From: Micromonospora cremea
Lineage (GTDB): Bacteria; Actinomycetota; Actinomycetes; Mycobacteriales; Micromonosporaceae
Assembly (NCBI RefSeq): GCF_900143515.1
Contig: NZ_FSQT01000002.1
Coordinates: 2,109,501-2,173,500 of the forward strand
Reading direction: 5' to 3'
Length of the DNA stretch: 64,000 nt
Positions 50,581 through 59,786 of this stretch are shown here, piece after piece. The translations under genes were made by a program, and so were the position numbers. Below the pieces are notes generated by a model. It was not told the DNA's origin, made no database searches, and saw only the letters and a program-made list of their open reading frames with translations. The first letter of the stretch is position 1. The number at the start of each line of letters is the position of its first letter.

Positions 50581-51134
50581 GGGTTCACCTCCATGCCGGT
50601 GGCCAGGTCGCCGCGAGCCGTCGGGTCCTGGGCTGGCCGGGAGTCCCGGGCGAGGTCCGGGGCCACCTCGCGGAGCCGGCGCAGGGCGGCGTGGCACTGG
50701 CTCTTCACGGTGCCGACGGTCACTCCGAGCGCCTCGGCGGTGGCCACCTCGGTCAGGTCCTCGTAGTAGCGCAGCACCAGCACGGCCCGCTGCCGGGGCG
50801 GGAGCAGGCCGAGCGCGTCATGCAGCGTGAGCCGTAGCGTGCCGTCGCGGTCGGGGGCCACCTGCTCCGGCGGCTCGGCGCTGAGCCGTTCCCGCCGCCG
50901 GCGGCGCCACCACGACACTGTGTCCCGGTAGAGGATGGCCCGCACGTACGCGGCGGGATCACCGTCGCGGACCGTTGTCCAGCGCAGCGCCAGCTTGAGC
51001 AGCGCGTCCTGGAGCAGGTCCTCGGCCTGGTGCCGGTTGCCACAGATCAGGTAGGCCGCGCGCAGCAGGCGGTGCTGGTGGCTCTCCACGAAGGCGAGGT
51101 AGCCGTCGCGTCCGTCGCTTGCCGCCGGTCCCAT
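50577..51134 (-). CDS. RNA polymerase sigma factor, SigE-family (second copy)
   Basis: 185 residues. Region 2 is YLAFVESHQHRLLRAAYLICGNRHQAEDLLQDALLKLALRW, then AYVRAILYRDTVSWWRRRRR. Region 4 is LPPRQRAVLVLRYYEDLTEVATAEALGVTVGTVKSQCHAALRRL. It shares the WWRRRR element and layout with the sigma factor at 45283. Its promoter should be in the gap with the TetR gene; no -35 GGAAC-type box was found by eye. Confidence 0.92.
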   Translation of the reverse strand: MGPAASDGRDGYLAFVESHQHRLLRAAYLICGNRHQAEDLLQDALLKLALRWTTVRDGDPAAYVRAILYRDTVSWWRRRRRERLSAEPPEQVAPDRDGTLRLTLHDALGLLPPRQRAVLVLRYYEDLTEVATAEALGVTVGTVKSQCHAALRRLREVAPDLARDSRPAQDPTARGDLATGMEVNP

Positions 51135-51202
51135 CCGCCCACCTCCCGGCCGTCGCGTTCGGCCTCACCTGGCAGACGCACGGGGAGGGGGAAAAGGTTG
51201 GG

Positions 51203-51784
51203 TCAGCTGTCCGGCTGCCCGGTCAGGTAGCGCTGGAGGGTTGGTGCGACCCAGGAGACCACCTCCTCCGGATCGAGCTCCACCATGGGTGGCAGGCGGA
51301 CGATGTAGCGGGTGAAGGCGAGGCCGAGGATCTGACTGGCCACGAGGCCGGCACGCCGAGCGGTGGTTGCCGGGTCGGTCCCGAACGCCGCCACGGCCGC
51401 GGTGAGCTGGTCGGCGAAGATGCCGCGCATTCGCTCCGCCGCGCCCGGATTGGTGCTGGCGGCGCGGAGCAGTGCCACGAGCGTCTCGTCGCCGTCCCAC
51501 CGGGCGAGGAAGTGCCGTACCAGCACATCGCCGAACCGCCCGGGTGGCAGGTCGGTCAGGTCGGGCAGCCGCAGGTCGAACTCGGCTGCCGCCGCGAAGA
51601 GCCCCTCCTTGCTGCCGTAGTAGCGCATCACCATCGACGGGTCGATCCGGGCGTCGGCGGCGATGGCCCGGATCGTGGCGCGCTCGTACCCGTCCGCCGC
51701 GAACCGTTCGCGAGCGGCTCGCAGGATCGCGGCTCGGGTGGCGTCCGAGCGGCGGGGTTGGGTCGGGTGGGCGGGCGCTGTCAT
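51203..51784 (-). CDS. TetR family transcriptional regulator
   Basis: 193 residues from the ATG at 51784. The helix-turn-helix is DATRAAILRAARERFAADGYERATIRAIAADARIDPSMVMRYYGSKEGLF; the ligand domain follows (LVRHFLARWDGDETLVALLRAA and the C-terminal helices). Divergent from the flavin monooxygenase, with three related palindromes in the 107-base gap, so it should repress both genes. Inducer unknown, perhaps an aromatic substrate of the monooxygenase. Confidence 0.92.
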   Translation of the reverse strand: MTAPAHPTQPRRSDATRAAILRAARERFAADGYERATIRAIAADARIDPSMVMRYYGSKEGLFAAAAEFDLRLPDLTDLPPGRFGDVLVRHFLARWDGDETLVALLRAASTNPGAAERMRGIFADQLTAAVAAFGTDPATTARRAGLVASQILGLAFTRYIVRLPPMVELDPEEVVSWVAPTLQRYLTGQPDS

Positions 51785-51796
51785 GTCAACGACCGT

Positions 51797-51871
51797 ATGC
51801 CAACGCCTGTTGACACACAATGAGCGGCGACCTAGCGTTGCCAACAAGTGTTTGCCAACAACTGTTGGCAA
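51797..51871. promoter_or_regulatory. Three related operators in the tetR-monooxygenase gap
   Basis: The perfect palindrome TTGCCAACAACTGTTGGCAA is at 51852-51871. A second site (51838-51857, TTGCCAACAAGTGTTTGCCA) has a perfect left half and 7 of 9 on the right. A third (51797-51816, ATGCCAACGCCTGTTGACAC) matches at about 14 of 18 half-site bases. Sites two and three overlap by six bases. This is the likely TetR binding region. Confidence 0.85.
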
Positions 51872-51891
51872 CGGTCGTCCGGGAGGTGGCC

Positions 51892-53049
51892 ATGCTGCCC
51901 ACGCATACCGACGTTCTGGTGGTTGGCGCCGGCCCCACCGGCCTCGCCACCGCGCTGACACTGGCCCGCCGCGGAGGGGAGGTGATCGTGGTGGACCAGC
52001 TCGGCAGCCCGCCGGTGACCTCCCGCGCGGCCGTCGTGCACGCGTACACCCTGGAGGTGCTGGACCGGATCGGCGCTGCGGCGCCGCTGATCGGCCAGGG
52101 GGTGCGGGCGCCGCGCTTCACGGTCCGTGACCGGGACCGGGTGCTGCTGTCGGTCCCGTTCCACCAGTTGCCGTCCCGCTTCCCCTACGCGCTAATGGTC
52201 TCCCAGTCGGTGACCGAGGCCGTGCTCACCGAACGCCTGGCCGACCTCGGCGTCCGGGTCCGGCGGCCGTGCCGGCTCTCCGATCTGAGTCGCACCGCGG
52301 ACGGGGTGCTCGCGCAGGTCGACGGGGCCGGGGTGCGCGCCCGGTTCGTGGTCGGCGCGGACGGCCTGCACAGCACGGTCCGGCAGTTGGCCGGCATCGG
52401 CTTCACCGGCCCCAGCGACGAGGAGTCGTTCGTGCTGGCCGACGTCCGGGTGCGCAGCGCCCTGCCCCGCGACGAAGCGGCGCTCTTCCTCGCCCGGTCC
52501 GGGCCGCTGATCTGGGCGCCGCTCCCGGACGGGGTGGTGCGGCTGGTCGCCGCCGTGCCGGCGGCCCCGGCCGAGCCGGACCTGGCGTACCTCCAGGCGC
52601 TGCTCGACGAGCGCGGCCCGGCGCGGCGACCCGACCGGGTGACCGAGGTGCTCTGGGGATCCCGGTTCCGGGTGCACCACCGGATCGCCGACACCTTCCG
52701 GGCCGGACCGGTGCTGCTGGCCGGCGACGCCGGGCACGTGCACAGCCCCGCCGGCGGGCAGGGCATGAACCTCGGCATCTGCGACGCGGTGGCGCTCGGC
52801 ACCGCTCTGGCCGACGTGCTCGGCGGCGGCCCGGAGACGCTGCTCGACGACTACACCGCCCGGCAGCGCCCGATGGCCGAGGACGTGCTGAGCTTCGCCG
52901 CCGGGCTGACCCGGCTGGCCACCCTCTCCCCGGCCCGCCGGCCGTTCCGGGACGTGCTGCTCCGGCTGCTCGGTGCCCTACCGCCGGCCCGGCGCCAGAT
53001 CGCGCTGCGCCTGTCCGGGCTGTCCCACCGGGAACGAACACCGGGCTAG
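51892..53049 (+). CDS. FAD-dependent aromatic monooxygenase (PHBH-like)
   Basis: 385 residues from the ATG at 51892 (GGGAGGTGGCC before it). The FAD site is LVVGAGPTGLATALTLARRGGEVIVVDQ; a DG-type motif VVGADGLHSTVRQLAG and the GD motif GDAGHVHSPAGGQGMNLGICDAVALG complete the class A flavoprotein hydroxylase set. Such enzymes hydroxylate aromatics using NAD(P)H and O2, or inactivate drugs such as rifampicin or tetracycline. The C-terminal thioredoxin-like domain of longer relatives is absent. Substrate unknown. Confidence 0.92.
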   Translation: MLPTHTDVLVVGAGPTGLATALTLARRGGEVIVVDQLGSPPVTSRAAVVHAYTLEVLDRIGAAAPLIGQGVRAPRFTVRDRDRVLLSVPFHQLPSRFPYALMVSQSVTEAVLTERLADLGVRVRRPCRLSDLSRTADGVLAQVDGAGVRARFVVGADGLHSTVRQLAGIGFTGPSDEESFVLADVRVRSALPRDEAALFLARSGPLIWAPLPDGVVRLVAAVPAAPAEPDLAYLQALLDERGPARRPDRVTEVLWGSRFRVHHRIADTFRAGPVLLAGDAGHVHSPAGGQGMNLGICDAVALGTALADVLGGGPETLLDDYTARQRPMAEDVLSFAAGLTRLATLSPARRPFRDVLLRLLGALPPARRQIALRLSGLSHRERTPG

Positions 53050-54239
53050 GCCCGCAGTGTCCGCCACGCTGCCAGGGTGACCAGTGCGAACGTCCCGGCC
53101 GCCGCATCCGCCACCGGCACGGTTCCGTACGCCGAGGCGACCAGACCGGCGAGCGCCGCTCCCACCGGTGCGGTGAGCAGCCCGACCATCCGCTGGGCGG
53201 CACCCACCCGACCGAGCAGGCCTCTCGGCACGTGCCGCTGTCCGTACGACGCCCACAGGCTGTTCCACACCACGGTGCCGGCGGCGAAGACGGCCAGCGC
53301 GATCCCGCCCGGCACCGGATGCCGGGCCAGCGCGAAGCCGGTCAGCGCGACGGCCTGCACGGCGAGCACCGCGCCCAGCGCGTGCACCGTGCCGAGCCGG
53401 GCGGCGAGCCGACCCGCGCCGAGCGCCCCGACCACGCCGCCGACGATCACACCCGCGGCGAACAGCCCGTACCCGGCCGGCGGCACCCGCAACACGTCCA
53501 GCGCGTAGAGCACCAGCACCGCCAACAGACCGCTGATCGCCAGGTTGCTCGCGGCGGCGAGCAGTGTGACCCGCCACAGTGTGCGGTGCCCACGTAGCCA
53601 CCGCACCCCCTCGACGATCTCGCCCCACACCGACCCCCGACGACCTCCGGCTGCCGCGTGCGGCGCGGGTGTCGGAGTGAGGGCCAGGACGAGCAGGGCG
53701 GCCACGGCGAAGGTGACGGCGTCGAAGGTGAACGGGAGGGCGGGGGCGGCGGCGAAGAGAACGCCGGCGGCGGGCGCGCCGAGGAAGCCGCCGGCCACCG
53801 CCGTACCCGCCTGGAGCCGGCCGTTCGCCCGGGGCAGCGCGGCCGGCGGCACCAGCGCGGGCAGCAGCGCGAACGAGGCGGCGTCGAAGAGGGTGCCCAA
53901 CGCGGAGAGGAGGAACGCGGCCACCAGCAGCGTCAGGATGCCGGCCCGGTCGAAGGTGACCGCCACGGCCAGCGCCGCCACCACGACGGCCCGTACCCCG
54001 TCCACCAGGGCCATCGTCCGCCGGCGGTCCCAGCGGTCCGCGTACACGCCGCCGAGCAGGCCGAAGAGCAGCGGCGGTAGCTGAGCGACCACGGTGACCG
54101 CCGCGATGACCCGGGGGTCGCGGGTCAGCGTCGCAGCCAGCAACGCCAGAGCCGGCGTACGCAGCGCGTCCCCCAACCGGGAGGAGACGGTGGCGGACCA
54201 GAGCAGCCGAAAGTCCCGGCCGAGAGCGGAGGTGGTCAT
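53046..54239 (-). CDS. MFS transporter (DHA3/EntS-like)
   Basis: 397 residues from the ATG at 54239. About 12 membrane segments, starting FRLLWSATVSSRLGDALRTPALALLAATLTRDP, then the motif-A loop GGVYADRWDRRRTMALVD. The two halves are joined by a basic linker near 185-200. Related to siderophore and macrolide exporters. Its stop overlaps the monooxygenase stop by four bases on opposite strands. It may export the monooxygenase product; inference from adjacency only. Confidence 0.87.
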   Translation of the reverse strand: MTTSALGRDFRLLWSATVSSRLGDALRTPALALLAATLTRDPRVIAAVTVVAQLPPLLFGLLGGVYADRWDRRRTMALVDGVRAVVVAALAVAVTFDRAGILTLLVAAFLLSALGTLFDAASFALLPALVPPAALPRANGRLQAGTAVAGGFLGAPAAGVLFAAAPALPFTFDAVTFAVAALLVLALTPTPAPHAAAGGRRGSVWGEIVEGVRWLRGHRTLWRVTLLAAASNLAISGLLAVLVLYALDVLRVPPAGYGLFAAGVIVGGVVGALGAGRLAARLGTVHALGAVLAVQAVALTGFALARHPVPGGIALAVFAAGTVVWNSLWASYGQRHVPRGLLGRVGAAQRMVGLLTAPVGAALAGLVASAYGTVPVADAAAGTFALVTLAAWRTLRA

Positions 54240-54358
54240 GGCGGTGACCGTGCGGGTTCGACCGGGTCGAGGGTCAAGCCGCTGGGCGAAAGGGGGACGC
54301 ACGTCTCGGTGATCATCGGTACGGTGGGCGCCGGCATCGGACCGGGGAGAACTCAGGC

Positions 54359-56146
54359 GTGGACCACACCTTCCAGGTCGACCTCCGTGGCGTGGTCGAC
54401 CTGCTCAGTCATCACCTCTACGGCAGCCCGCGGGTCTACGTCCGCGAGCTGCTGCAGAACGCGGTGGACGCGATCACCGCGCGACGTGCGAACGAGCCGG
54501 ACGCTCCCGCGCTGGTCCGCATCGAGCCGCCGGACATCACCGGCGACGGCACGCTGCGGGTGCACGACACCGGCATCGGCCTCACCGAGGCGCAGGTGCA
54601 CGAGCTGCTGGCCACCATCGGCCGCAGTTCCAAGCGCGACGAGCTGGGCTTCTCCCGGCACGAATTCCTCGGCCAGTTCGGCATCGGCCTGCTCTCCTGC
54701 TTCCTGGTGGCCGACGAGATCCAGGTGCTCACCCGGCACGGGGACCACCCCACGGTCCGCTGGACCGGGTACGCCGACGGCCGCTACGCGGTGACGGTGG
54801 CGCCGCCGGAGGCCGCCCGCGCCGAGCCGGGCACGACGGTCACGCTGGTGCCCCGCCGGGACGCCGACCAGTGGTTCAGCACCCCGACCGTCACCGACCT
54901 GGCCCGGCTCTTCGGTGCCCTGCTGCCGGTCACCGTCCGGGTCGGCGACGTGGTCACCACCACCGGCGAGCCACCCTGGCCCACGACGGCGGGAGCGCCG
55001 GTCGACCGGGCCGCGCTGATCCGGTACGCCCGGGAGATGCTCGGCGTCGACCCGTTCGACGTGGTGCCACTGACCGTGCCGGAGGCCGGGCTGACCGGTG
55101 TCGCCTTCATCCTGCCCACCCCGGTGAACCCGGCGGCCCGGGCCGGGCATCGGGTCTACCTCAAGCGGATGCTGCTCACCGAGCACGCCGACGGGCTGCT
55201 GCCGGACTGGGCGTTCTTCGCGCACTGCGTGGTGGACGCGACCGAGCTGCGCCCGACCGCCAGCCGGGAGGCCCTCTACGAGGACACCCTGCTGACCTCC
55301 ACCCGGGAGGCGCTCGGCGACCAGGTACGCGGCTGGCTGGTCCGGCTGGCGCGGCACGACCCGCACCGGCTGGCCGAGTTCCTCCAGGTGCACCACCTCG
55401 GTGTGAAGGCGTTGGCGCTGCACGACGACGAGATGCTGCGGCTGGTCGACCGGTGGTGGCCGATGGACACCAACGTCGGCACGCTCACCCTCGCCGAGTT
55501 CCGCGAGCGCTACGGGGTGCTCCGCTACGCGGCGAGCCTCGACGAGTTCCGCCAGCTCGCCGCGGTGGCCGCCGCGCAGGACCTGGCGGTGGTCAACGCC
55601 GGCTACACCTACGACACCGAGCTGATCGAGCGGCTGCCGGTGGTGGACCGCTCGGTGCTGATCGAGCGGCTGGAGCCGAGCGACCTCACCACCCGCTTCG
55701 ACGGCCTCGACCCACAGGTGGAGCTGGCCCTGCGGCCGTTCCTCACCGCGGCGCAGCGGGCCGTCGAGCGCTCCGGCTGCGAGGTGGTCATCCGGGCGTA
55801 CGACCCGGTCTCGCTGCCCGCGCTCTACCTGGTCAGCCGGTCGGCGGCGTTCAACGACCAGCTCGCGGCCAGCCGGGACCGGGCCGACGAGCTGTGGGGC
55901 GGCGTACTCGACGCGCTCGCCGCCACCGCTCCGCCGGACCGCCCGCAGTTGGTGCTCAACCACCGCAACCCGCTGGTCCGCCGGGTCACCATGCTGGCCG
56001 ACCCGGAGCTGGTCGGGCTCGCCGTCGAGGCGCTGTACGGGCAGGCGCTGCTGCTCGGCCACCATCCGATTCGCGCGGCCGACGCCGCTCTTTTGAACGA
56101 TTCCTTCCTCGGCCTGCTCGGCCGGGCCGTTCCGGGACGGGAGTGA
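54359..56146 (+). CDS. HSP90-family (HtpG-like) chaperone ATPase
   Basis: 595 residues from the GTG at 54359. The GHKL ATPase site has YVRELLQNAVDAITARRANE, HDTGIGLTEAQVHELLATIG, the lid SSKRDELGFSRHEFLGQFGIGLLSCFLVADEI and EPGTTVTLVPR. The middle domain has VYLKRMLLTEHADGLLPDWAFFAHCVVDATELRPTASREALYED, with the catalytic Arg of the HtpG TxSRE loop. The C-terminal third is shorter and diverged, and no MEEVD tail is present. It may act on specific clients rather than as the general HtpG. The TPR-like gene follows two bases after its stop. Confidence 0.88.
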   Translation: MDHTFQVDLRGVVDLLSHHLYGSPRVYVRELLQNAVDAITARRANEPDAPALVRIEPPDITGDGTLRVHDTGIGLTEAQVHELLATIGRSSKRDELGFSRHEFLGQFGIGLLSCFLVADEIQVLTRHGDHPTVRWTGYADGRYAVTVAPPEAARAEPGTTVTLVPRRDADQWFSTPTVTDLARLFGALLPVTVRVGDVVTTTGEPPWPTTAGAPVDRAALIRYAREMLGVDPFDVVPLTVPEAGLTGVAFILPTPVNPAARAGHRVYLKRMLLTEHADGLLPDWAFFAHCVVDATELRPTASREALYEDTLLTSTREALGDQVRGWLVRLARHDPHRLAEFLQVHHLGVKALALHDDEMLRLVDRWWPMDTNVGTLTLAEFRERYGVLRYAASLDEFRQLAAVAAAQDLAVVNAGYTYDTELIERLPVVDRSVLIERLEPSDLTTRFDGLDPQVELALRPFLTAAQRAVERSGCEVVIRAYDPVSLPALYLVSRSAAFNDQLAASRDRADELWGGVLDALAATAPPDRPQLVLNHRNPLVRRVTMLADPELVGLAVEALYGQALLLGHHPIRAADAALLNDSFLGLLGRAVPGRE

Positions 56147-56148
56147 GC

Positions 56149-59040
56149 ATGGGCGACGAGGATCTGTGGCGGGTGCTGCGCGGCATCGCCGACATGCCGT
56201 ACGGGGCGGGGCAGATCGCCGCGCTGGAGCAGTTGCTGCGCCGGGTGGACGCCGCGGACGACCGGCACCTCGCCTTCGTCACCCGGATGCAGGCCACCAC
56301 CGGGTACGTCTACGGCGGTGAGCCGGCGAAGTCCTTCGTGACCTTCTCCTGGTGCCTGTCCGAGTTCGACCGCGATCCGCAGCCCTACCACCAGCGCCAC
56401 CTGCACCAGCTACTGTGGCACTTCAAGTACATGGTGTCCGGCCTGCTGAAGTTCCCCGAGGTGCCACTGGACCGCACGTACGCGGTGCTGGACGACATGG
56501 AACGGCGCTACAAGGGGGGCGGGCACAGCCTGCAGACCGTCCACAAGCACCGGTTCCGGGTCGCCGACCACGTGGGCGACGCCGAGGCGGCCGCGCACTG
56601 GTACCGGCTCTGGCAGACCACCCCGCGCGACGAGCTCTCCGACTGCGCCGGCTGCGACCCGACGAGCCAGGTGGGCTACCTGGCCGACACCGGGCGGGAC
56701 GCCGAGGCGGTGACGCTGGCCGAGCCGGTGCTCGCCGGTCGGCTCACCTGCACCGAGCAGCCGCAGGCGATCCTCACCGCGCTGCTCCTGCCGTACCTGC
56801 GCACCGGGCGGGGTGAGTCGGCGCGGGACGCGCACCGGGAGGCGTACCGCCGGCTGCGCGGCAACCTCGCCGACCTGTGGGACATCGGCGACCACATCGA
56901 GTTCTGCACGTTGACCGGCAACGAGGCGCGGGCGGTGGAGCTGGTCGAACGGCACCTGGACTGGTTGGACCGGCCGCCGTCGCCGGCCGCCGCGATGCAC
57001 TTCGCGGCGACCGCCGCCGCCTCGCTGCGCCAGGCCGGCCTGATCGGCGCGCCGACCGTGTACCGCCGTGCCGCCGAGGGCCGGCTGGCCGGGGAGGTGC
57101 CGGCGCTGGTGCTCGCCGACGAGCTGGCGGAGACCGCGACCAAGCTGGCCGCGCGCTTCGACGCCCGCAACGGCACCGCGCACCAGTCGGAGTGGATCGC
57201 CCACCGGCTCGCCGTGCGGGCCAGCGGTGAGCACCTGCCGCTCTCCGCCAGCGTCCGCCGCCGCCCGGCCCGCCCGACCGGGGAGGAGCCGAGCATCCAC
57301 CCGGACCGGGGTGCGCCACCGGCCGCCGCCGACCGGGCGCGGGCTGGCGACGGGACCACCGTGACCCTGCCCGCCGACGCCGGCCCGGACGAGCTGCTGG
57401 CCCTCGCCGAGGAGAGCTGGGGCCGGCACGACCGGGCCACCTTCCGGGCGGCGCTGGCCGCCTGCGACGAACGGTTCGGTACCGACGACCTGCCACCGCG
57501 CACGGTCGCGCACCGGCTGGCGCTGCGGGCGGCCGAGCGCGGCGACGAGGACGACATCCCGGGCGCGATCGAGATGAACCGGGCGGCGCTGAGCCGGTAC
57601 CGGGAGGCGGCCGAGGAGTTGCCCGCCCAGGTGGTCGCCGGGCGGCTCGGCGTGCTGCTGACCCGCTCCGACGACGACGCCGAGGAGGGGCTGGCGCTGG
57701 TCCGAGCCGCTGCCGAGGCGTTGGAGCGGCTCGGCGACGCCCGACAGCGGGCCGCCGGGCATGACCGGGTGGCGCTGGCGCTGCTGCACCGGGAACGCTG
57801 GGCGGAGGCGCTCGACGCGCTCGACCGGGCGCCGGCCGACGCGGGCGGCGACCGGCACCTGGCGGCCCGGATCGCGCTGCATCGGGCACACCTGCTGGAG
57901 CAGTCCGACCGCGTCGAGGAGGCCCGCGCGGCCGCCGACGAGGCTCGCCGGATCGGTCGCGAGCTGGGCATCGGCGAGGTGATCACGGCGGCCTGCCTGA
58001 CGTACGTCAGGACGGTGGACGATCCGGCCGACGCCGTGGCCGCCTGTGACGAGGCGTTGCGGGTGGCGCCGGCGGATGCGGAGCTGCCGGTCCGGGTCGC
58101 CAGGGCCCGGGCGCTGCTCTCCGCCGGGCGGGCCGCCGACGCGGTGGACGACTTCGTCGAGGCGGTGACGCTCTGCGTCGAGCGGGGCGCGCAGGGGGAC
58201 GCCTTCCTGCGCTGGGAGCTGGCCAACGCGTACCGGATGGTGGGTCGGCTCGGTGAGGCGGCCGAGGTCGCCGAGGAGGCCGTTCTCGGTCTGGACCGGC
58301 TCGGCGCCCAGGCGGAGGCGGACCGCTGCCGGCACCTGCTGGCCGGCGTCTACGCCGGGCTCGGCGAGATCGACCCGGCGCTGGCACTGCTGGAGCGGCT
58401 GGCCGACAATCTGGACGGCCCGGACAACCTCCCGCACCGCGCGCAGGTGCTGGAGGAGGCCGGCGGCATCCTCTACGACGCCGACCGGGACGCGGTGGCC
58501 GCCGAGCGGTTCGCGGCTGCCGCCACCGCGTACCGGCTCGCCGACCTGCCCCTCGACGAGCTGCGGGCCCGCCGGCGGGAGGCGTACGCCTGGTTCTGGT
58601 CCGATGACCGGCCGGCGGCGGTACGCACCATCGAGTTGGTGGACGGGGTGGCGGCGACGCTGGCCGGGCAGCCGGAGCAGCCGCCGCCGGTGACGTACGA
58701 ACTGGCGATGGCTGCCGAGGCCGGGGCGCGGGTGCTGACCGGCGAAGACCGGCCGGACGAGGCCCTGAGCCGGCTCGCCGGGGTGCCCGACCGGTTGCGA
58801 TCGATCGAGGCGTTCGGCGAGGCAGCGCAGGTGGAGATCCTCGCGGGCGAACTGTTGCTGCGCCTGGACCGTCCGGCCGAGGCGGAGCCGCTGCTGCGCC
58901 GAGTGCTCGGTGGGCTCCCGGCCGACTCGCGGCCGGTACGCCAGACGGCCTGGCTGCTGGCCCGTGCGTTGGACCTGCTGGACCGGCCCACGGAGGCCGC
59001 GGCGCTGCGGGCGGAGCACGACCTCGACCCGGACGACTGA
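56149..59040 (+). CDS. TPR-like repeat protein coupled to the HSP90-family gene
   Basis: 963 residues from the ATG at 56149, two bases past the Hsp90 stop. Nearly all-helical: repeats such as DAEAAAHWYRLWQTTP, LEQSDRVEEARAAADEARRI, RMVGRLGEAAEVAEEAVLGL and GEIDPALALLERLADNL fit TPR-like helical pairs. A disordered Pro/Arg stretch near 365-400 splits two repeat arrays. No enzymatic motif or membrane segment is visible. Being translated with an Hsp90-type ATPase suggests a co-chaperone or client-recognition role; that is inference. I recall such pairs in other actinobacteria without a studied function. Confidence 0.82.
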   Translation: MGDEDLWRVLRGIADMPYGAGQIAALEQLLRRVDAADDRHLAFVTRMQATTGYVYGGEPAKSFVTFSWCLSEFDRDPQPYHQRHLHQLLWHFKYMVSGLLKFPEVPLDRTYAVLDDMERRYKGGGHSLQTVHKHRFRVADHVGDAEAAAHWYRLWQTTPRDELSDCAGCDPTSQVGYLADTGRDAEAVTLAEPVLAGRLTCTEQPQAILTALLLPYLRTGRGESARDAHREAYRRLRGNLADLWDIGDHIEFCTLTGNEARAVELVERHLDWLDRPPSPAAAMHFAATAAASLRQAGLIGAPTVYRRAAEGRLAGEVPALVLADELAETATKLAARFDARNGTAHQSEWIAHRLAVRASGEHLPLSASVRRRPARPTGEEPSIHPDRGAPPAAADRARAGDGTTVTLPADAGPDELLALAEESWGRHDRATFRAALAACDERFGTDDLPPRTVAHRLALRAAERGDEDDIPGAIEMNRAALSRYREAAEELPAQVVAGRLGVLLTRSDDDAEEGLALVRAAAEALERLGDARQRAAGHDRVALALLHRERWAEALDALDRAPADAGGDRHLAARIALHRAHLLEQSDRVEEARAAADEARRIGRELGIGEVITAACLTYVRTVDDPADAVAACDEALRVAPADAELPVRVARARALLSAGRAADAVDDFVEAVTLCVERGAQGDAFLRWELANAYRMVGRLGEAAEVAEEAVLGLDRLGAQAEADRCRHLLAGVYAGLGEIDPALALLERLADNLDGPDNLPHRAQVLEEAGGILYDADRDAVAAERFAAAATAYRLADLPLDELRARRREAYAWFWSDDRPAAVRTIELVDGVAATLAGQPEQPPPVTYELAMAAEAGARVLTGEDRPDEALSRLAGVPDRLRSIEAFGEAAQVEILAGELLLRLDRPAEAEPLLRRVLGGLPADSRPVRQTAWLLARALDLLDRPTEAAALRAEHDLDPDD

Positions 59041-59113
59041 CCGCGGTGCGGCCTGCGCAACCGACCGGTAACCACCGCTCCACCGCGCGCAGTTCGCGGT
59101 CTACGCTTGCCGC

Positions 59114-59713
59114 GTGACGGTGGAGCAGCAGGCACGGGGCGCGGCGGGTGCGGGCCGACGCCGGTCCCGCAAGGACGAGATCCTGGAGATCGCGGTCGGT
59201 CTGTTCGCCGCCCGGGGCTACCACGGGGTGTCGATGGACGACATCGGCGCGGCCGCCGGGGTGACCGGTCCGGCGCTCTATCACCACTTCGCCGGCAAGG
59301 AGGCGATGCTCGCCGCCGCGCTGATTCCGGTCAGTGAAGGGTTGTTGGCCGGCGGGCGGGAGCGCTCCGCCGGGCATCCGGACGACCCGCGCGGCGTACT
59401 GGAGTCGCTGATCGACTTCCACGTCGAGTTCGCGCTGGCCAACCCGGCGGTGATCGCGTTGCATCTGCACGAGCTGGACCGGTTGCCGGACGAGCCGCGG
59501 CGGCGGATCCGCCGCCTGCAGCGGCTCTACGTCGAGGAGTGGGTCACGGTGCTCACCGCGCTGCACCCCGGCATGCCCGACGGCGAGGCGCGGGTGCTGG
59601 CGCACGCCGCGTTCGGCCTGATGAACTCGACCCCGTTCCTCGGTGGCGAGGTGGACCGGCGGCGCCGTGCCGAGCTGCTGCGTGACGCCGCCCTGGCCGC
59701 GCTGCTCGCCTGA
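59114..59713 (+). CDS. TetR family transcriptional regulator
   Basis: 199 residues from the GTG at 59114. DNA-binding region: RKDEILEIAVGLFAARGYHGVSMDDIGAAAGVTGPALYHHFAGKEAMLAAAL. Ligand domain: VLESLIDFHVEFALANPAVIALHLHELDRLPDE and further helices, of the type found with acyl-CoA-responsive regulators. The gene stands 73 bases ahead of the biotin carboxylase gene on the same strand, so it probably controls the carboxylase/HMG-CoA lyase locus in response to an acyl-CoA. Confidence 0.92.
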   Translation: MTVEQQARGAAGAGRRRSRKDEILEIAVGLFAARGYHGVSMDDIGAAAGVTGPALYHHFAGKEAMLAAALIPVSEGLLAGGRERSAGHPDDPRGVLESLIDFHVEFALANPAVIALHLHELDRLPDEPRRRIRRLQRLYVEEWVTVLTALHPGMPDGEARVLAHAAFGLMNSTPFLGGEVDRRRRAELLRDAALAALLA

Positions 59714-59786
59714 GCCCGACTCGTCAGAAGCGTGCCGGTCATGGTTCCCTGACAACCGTCCCAACATCCGGACGCCGGGAGGAAAC

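Noticed and set aside
56410..59019. 869-residue open frame antisense to the TPR-like gene
   Set aside because: Composition is that of a shadow frame and it lacks a start or ribosome site of its own; the sense strand has consistent helical repeats.
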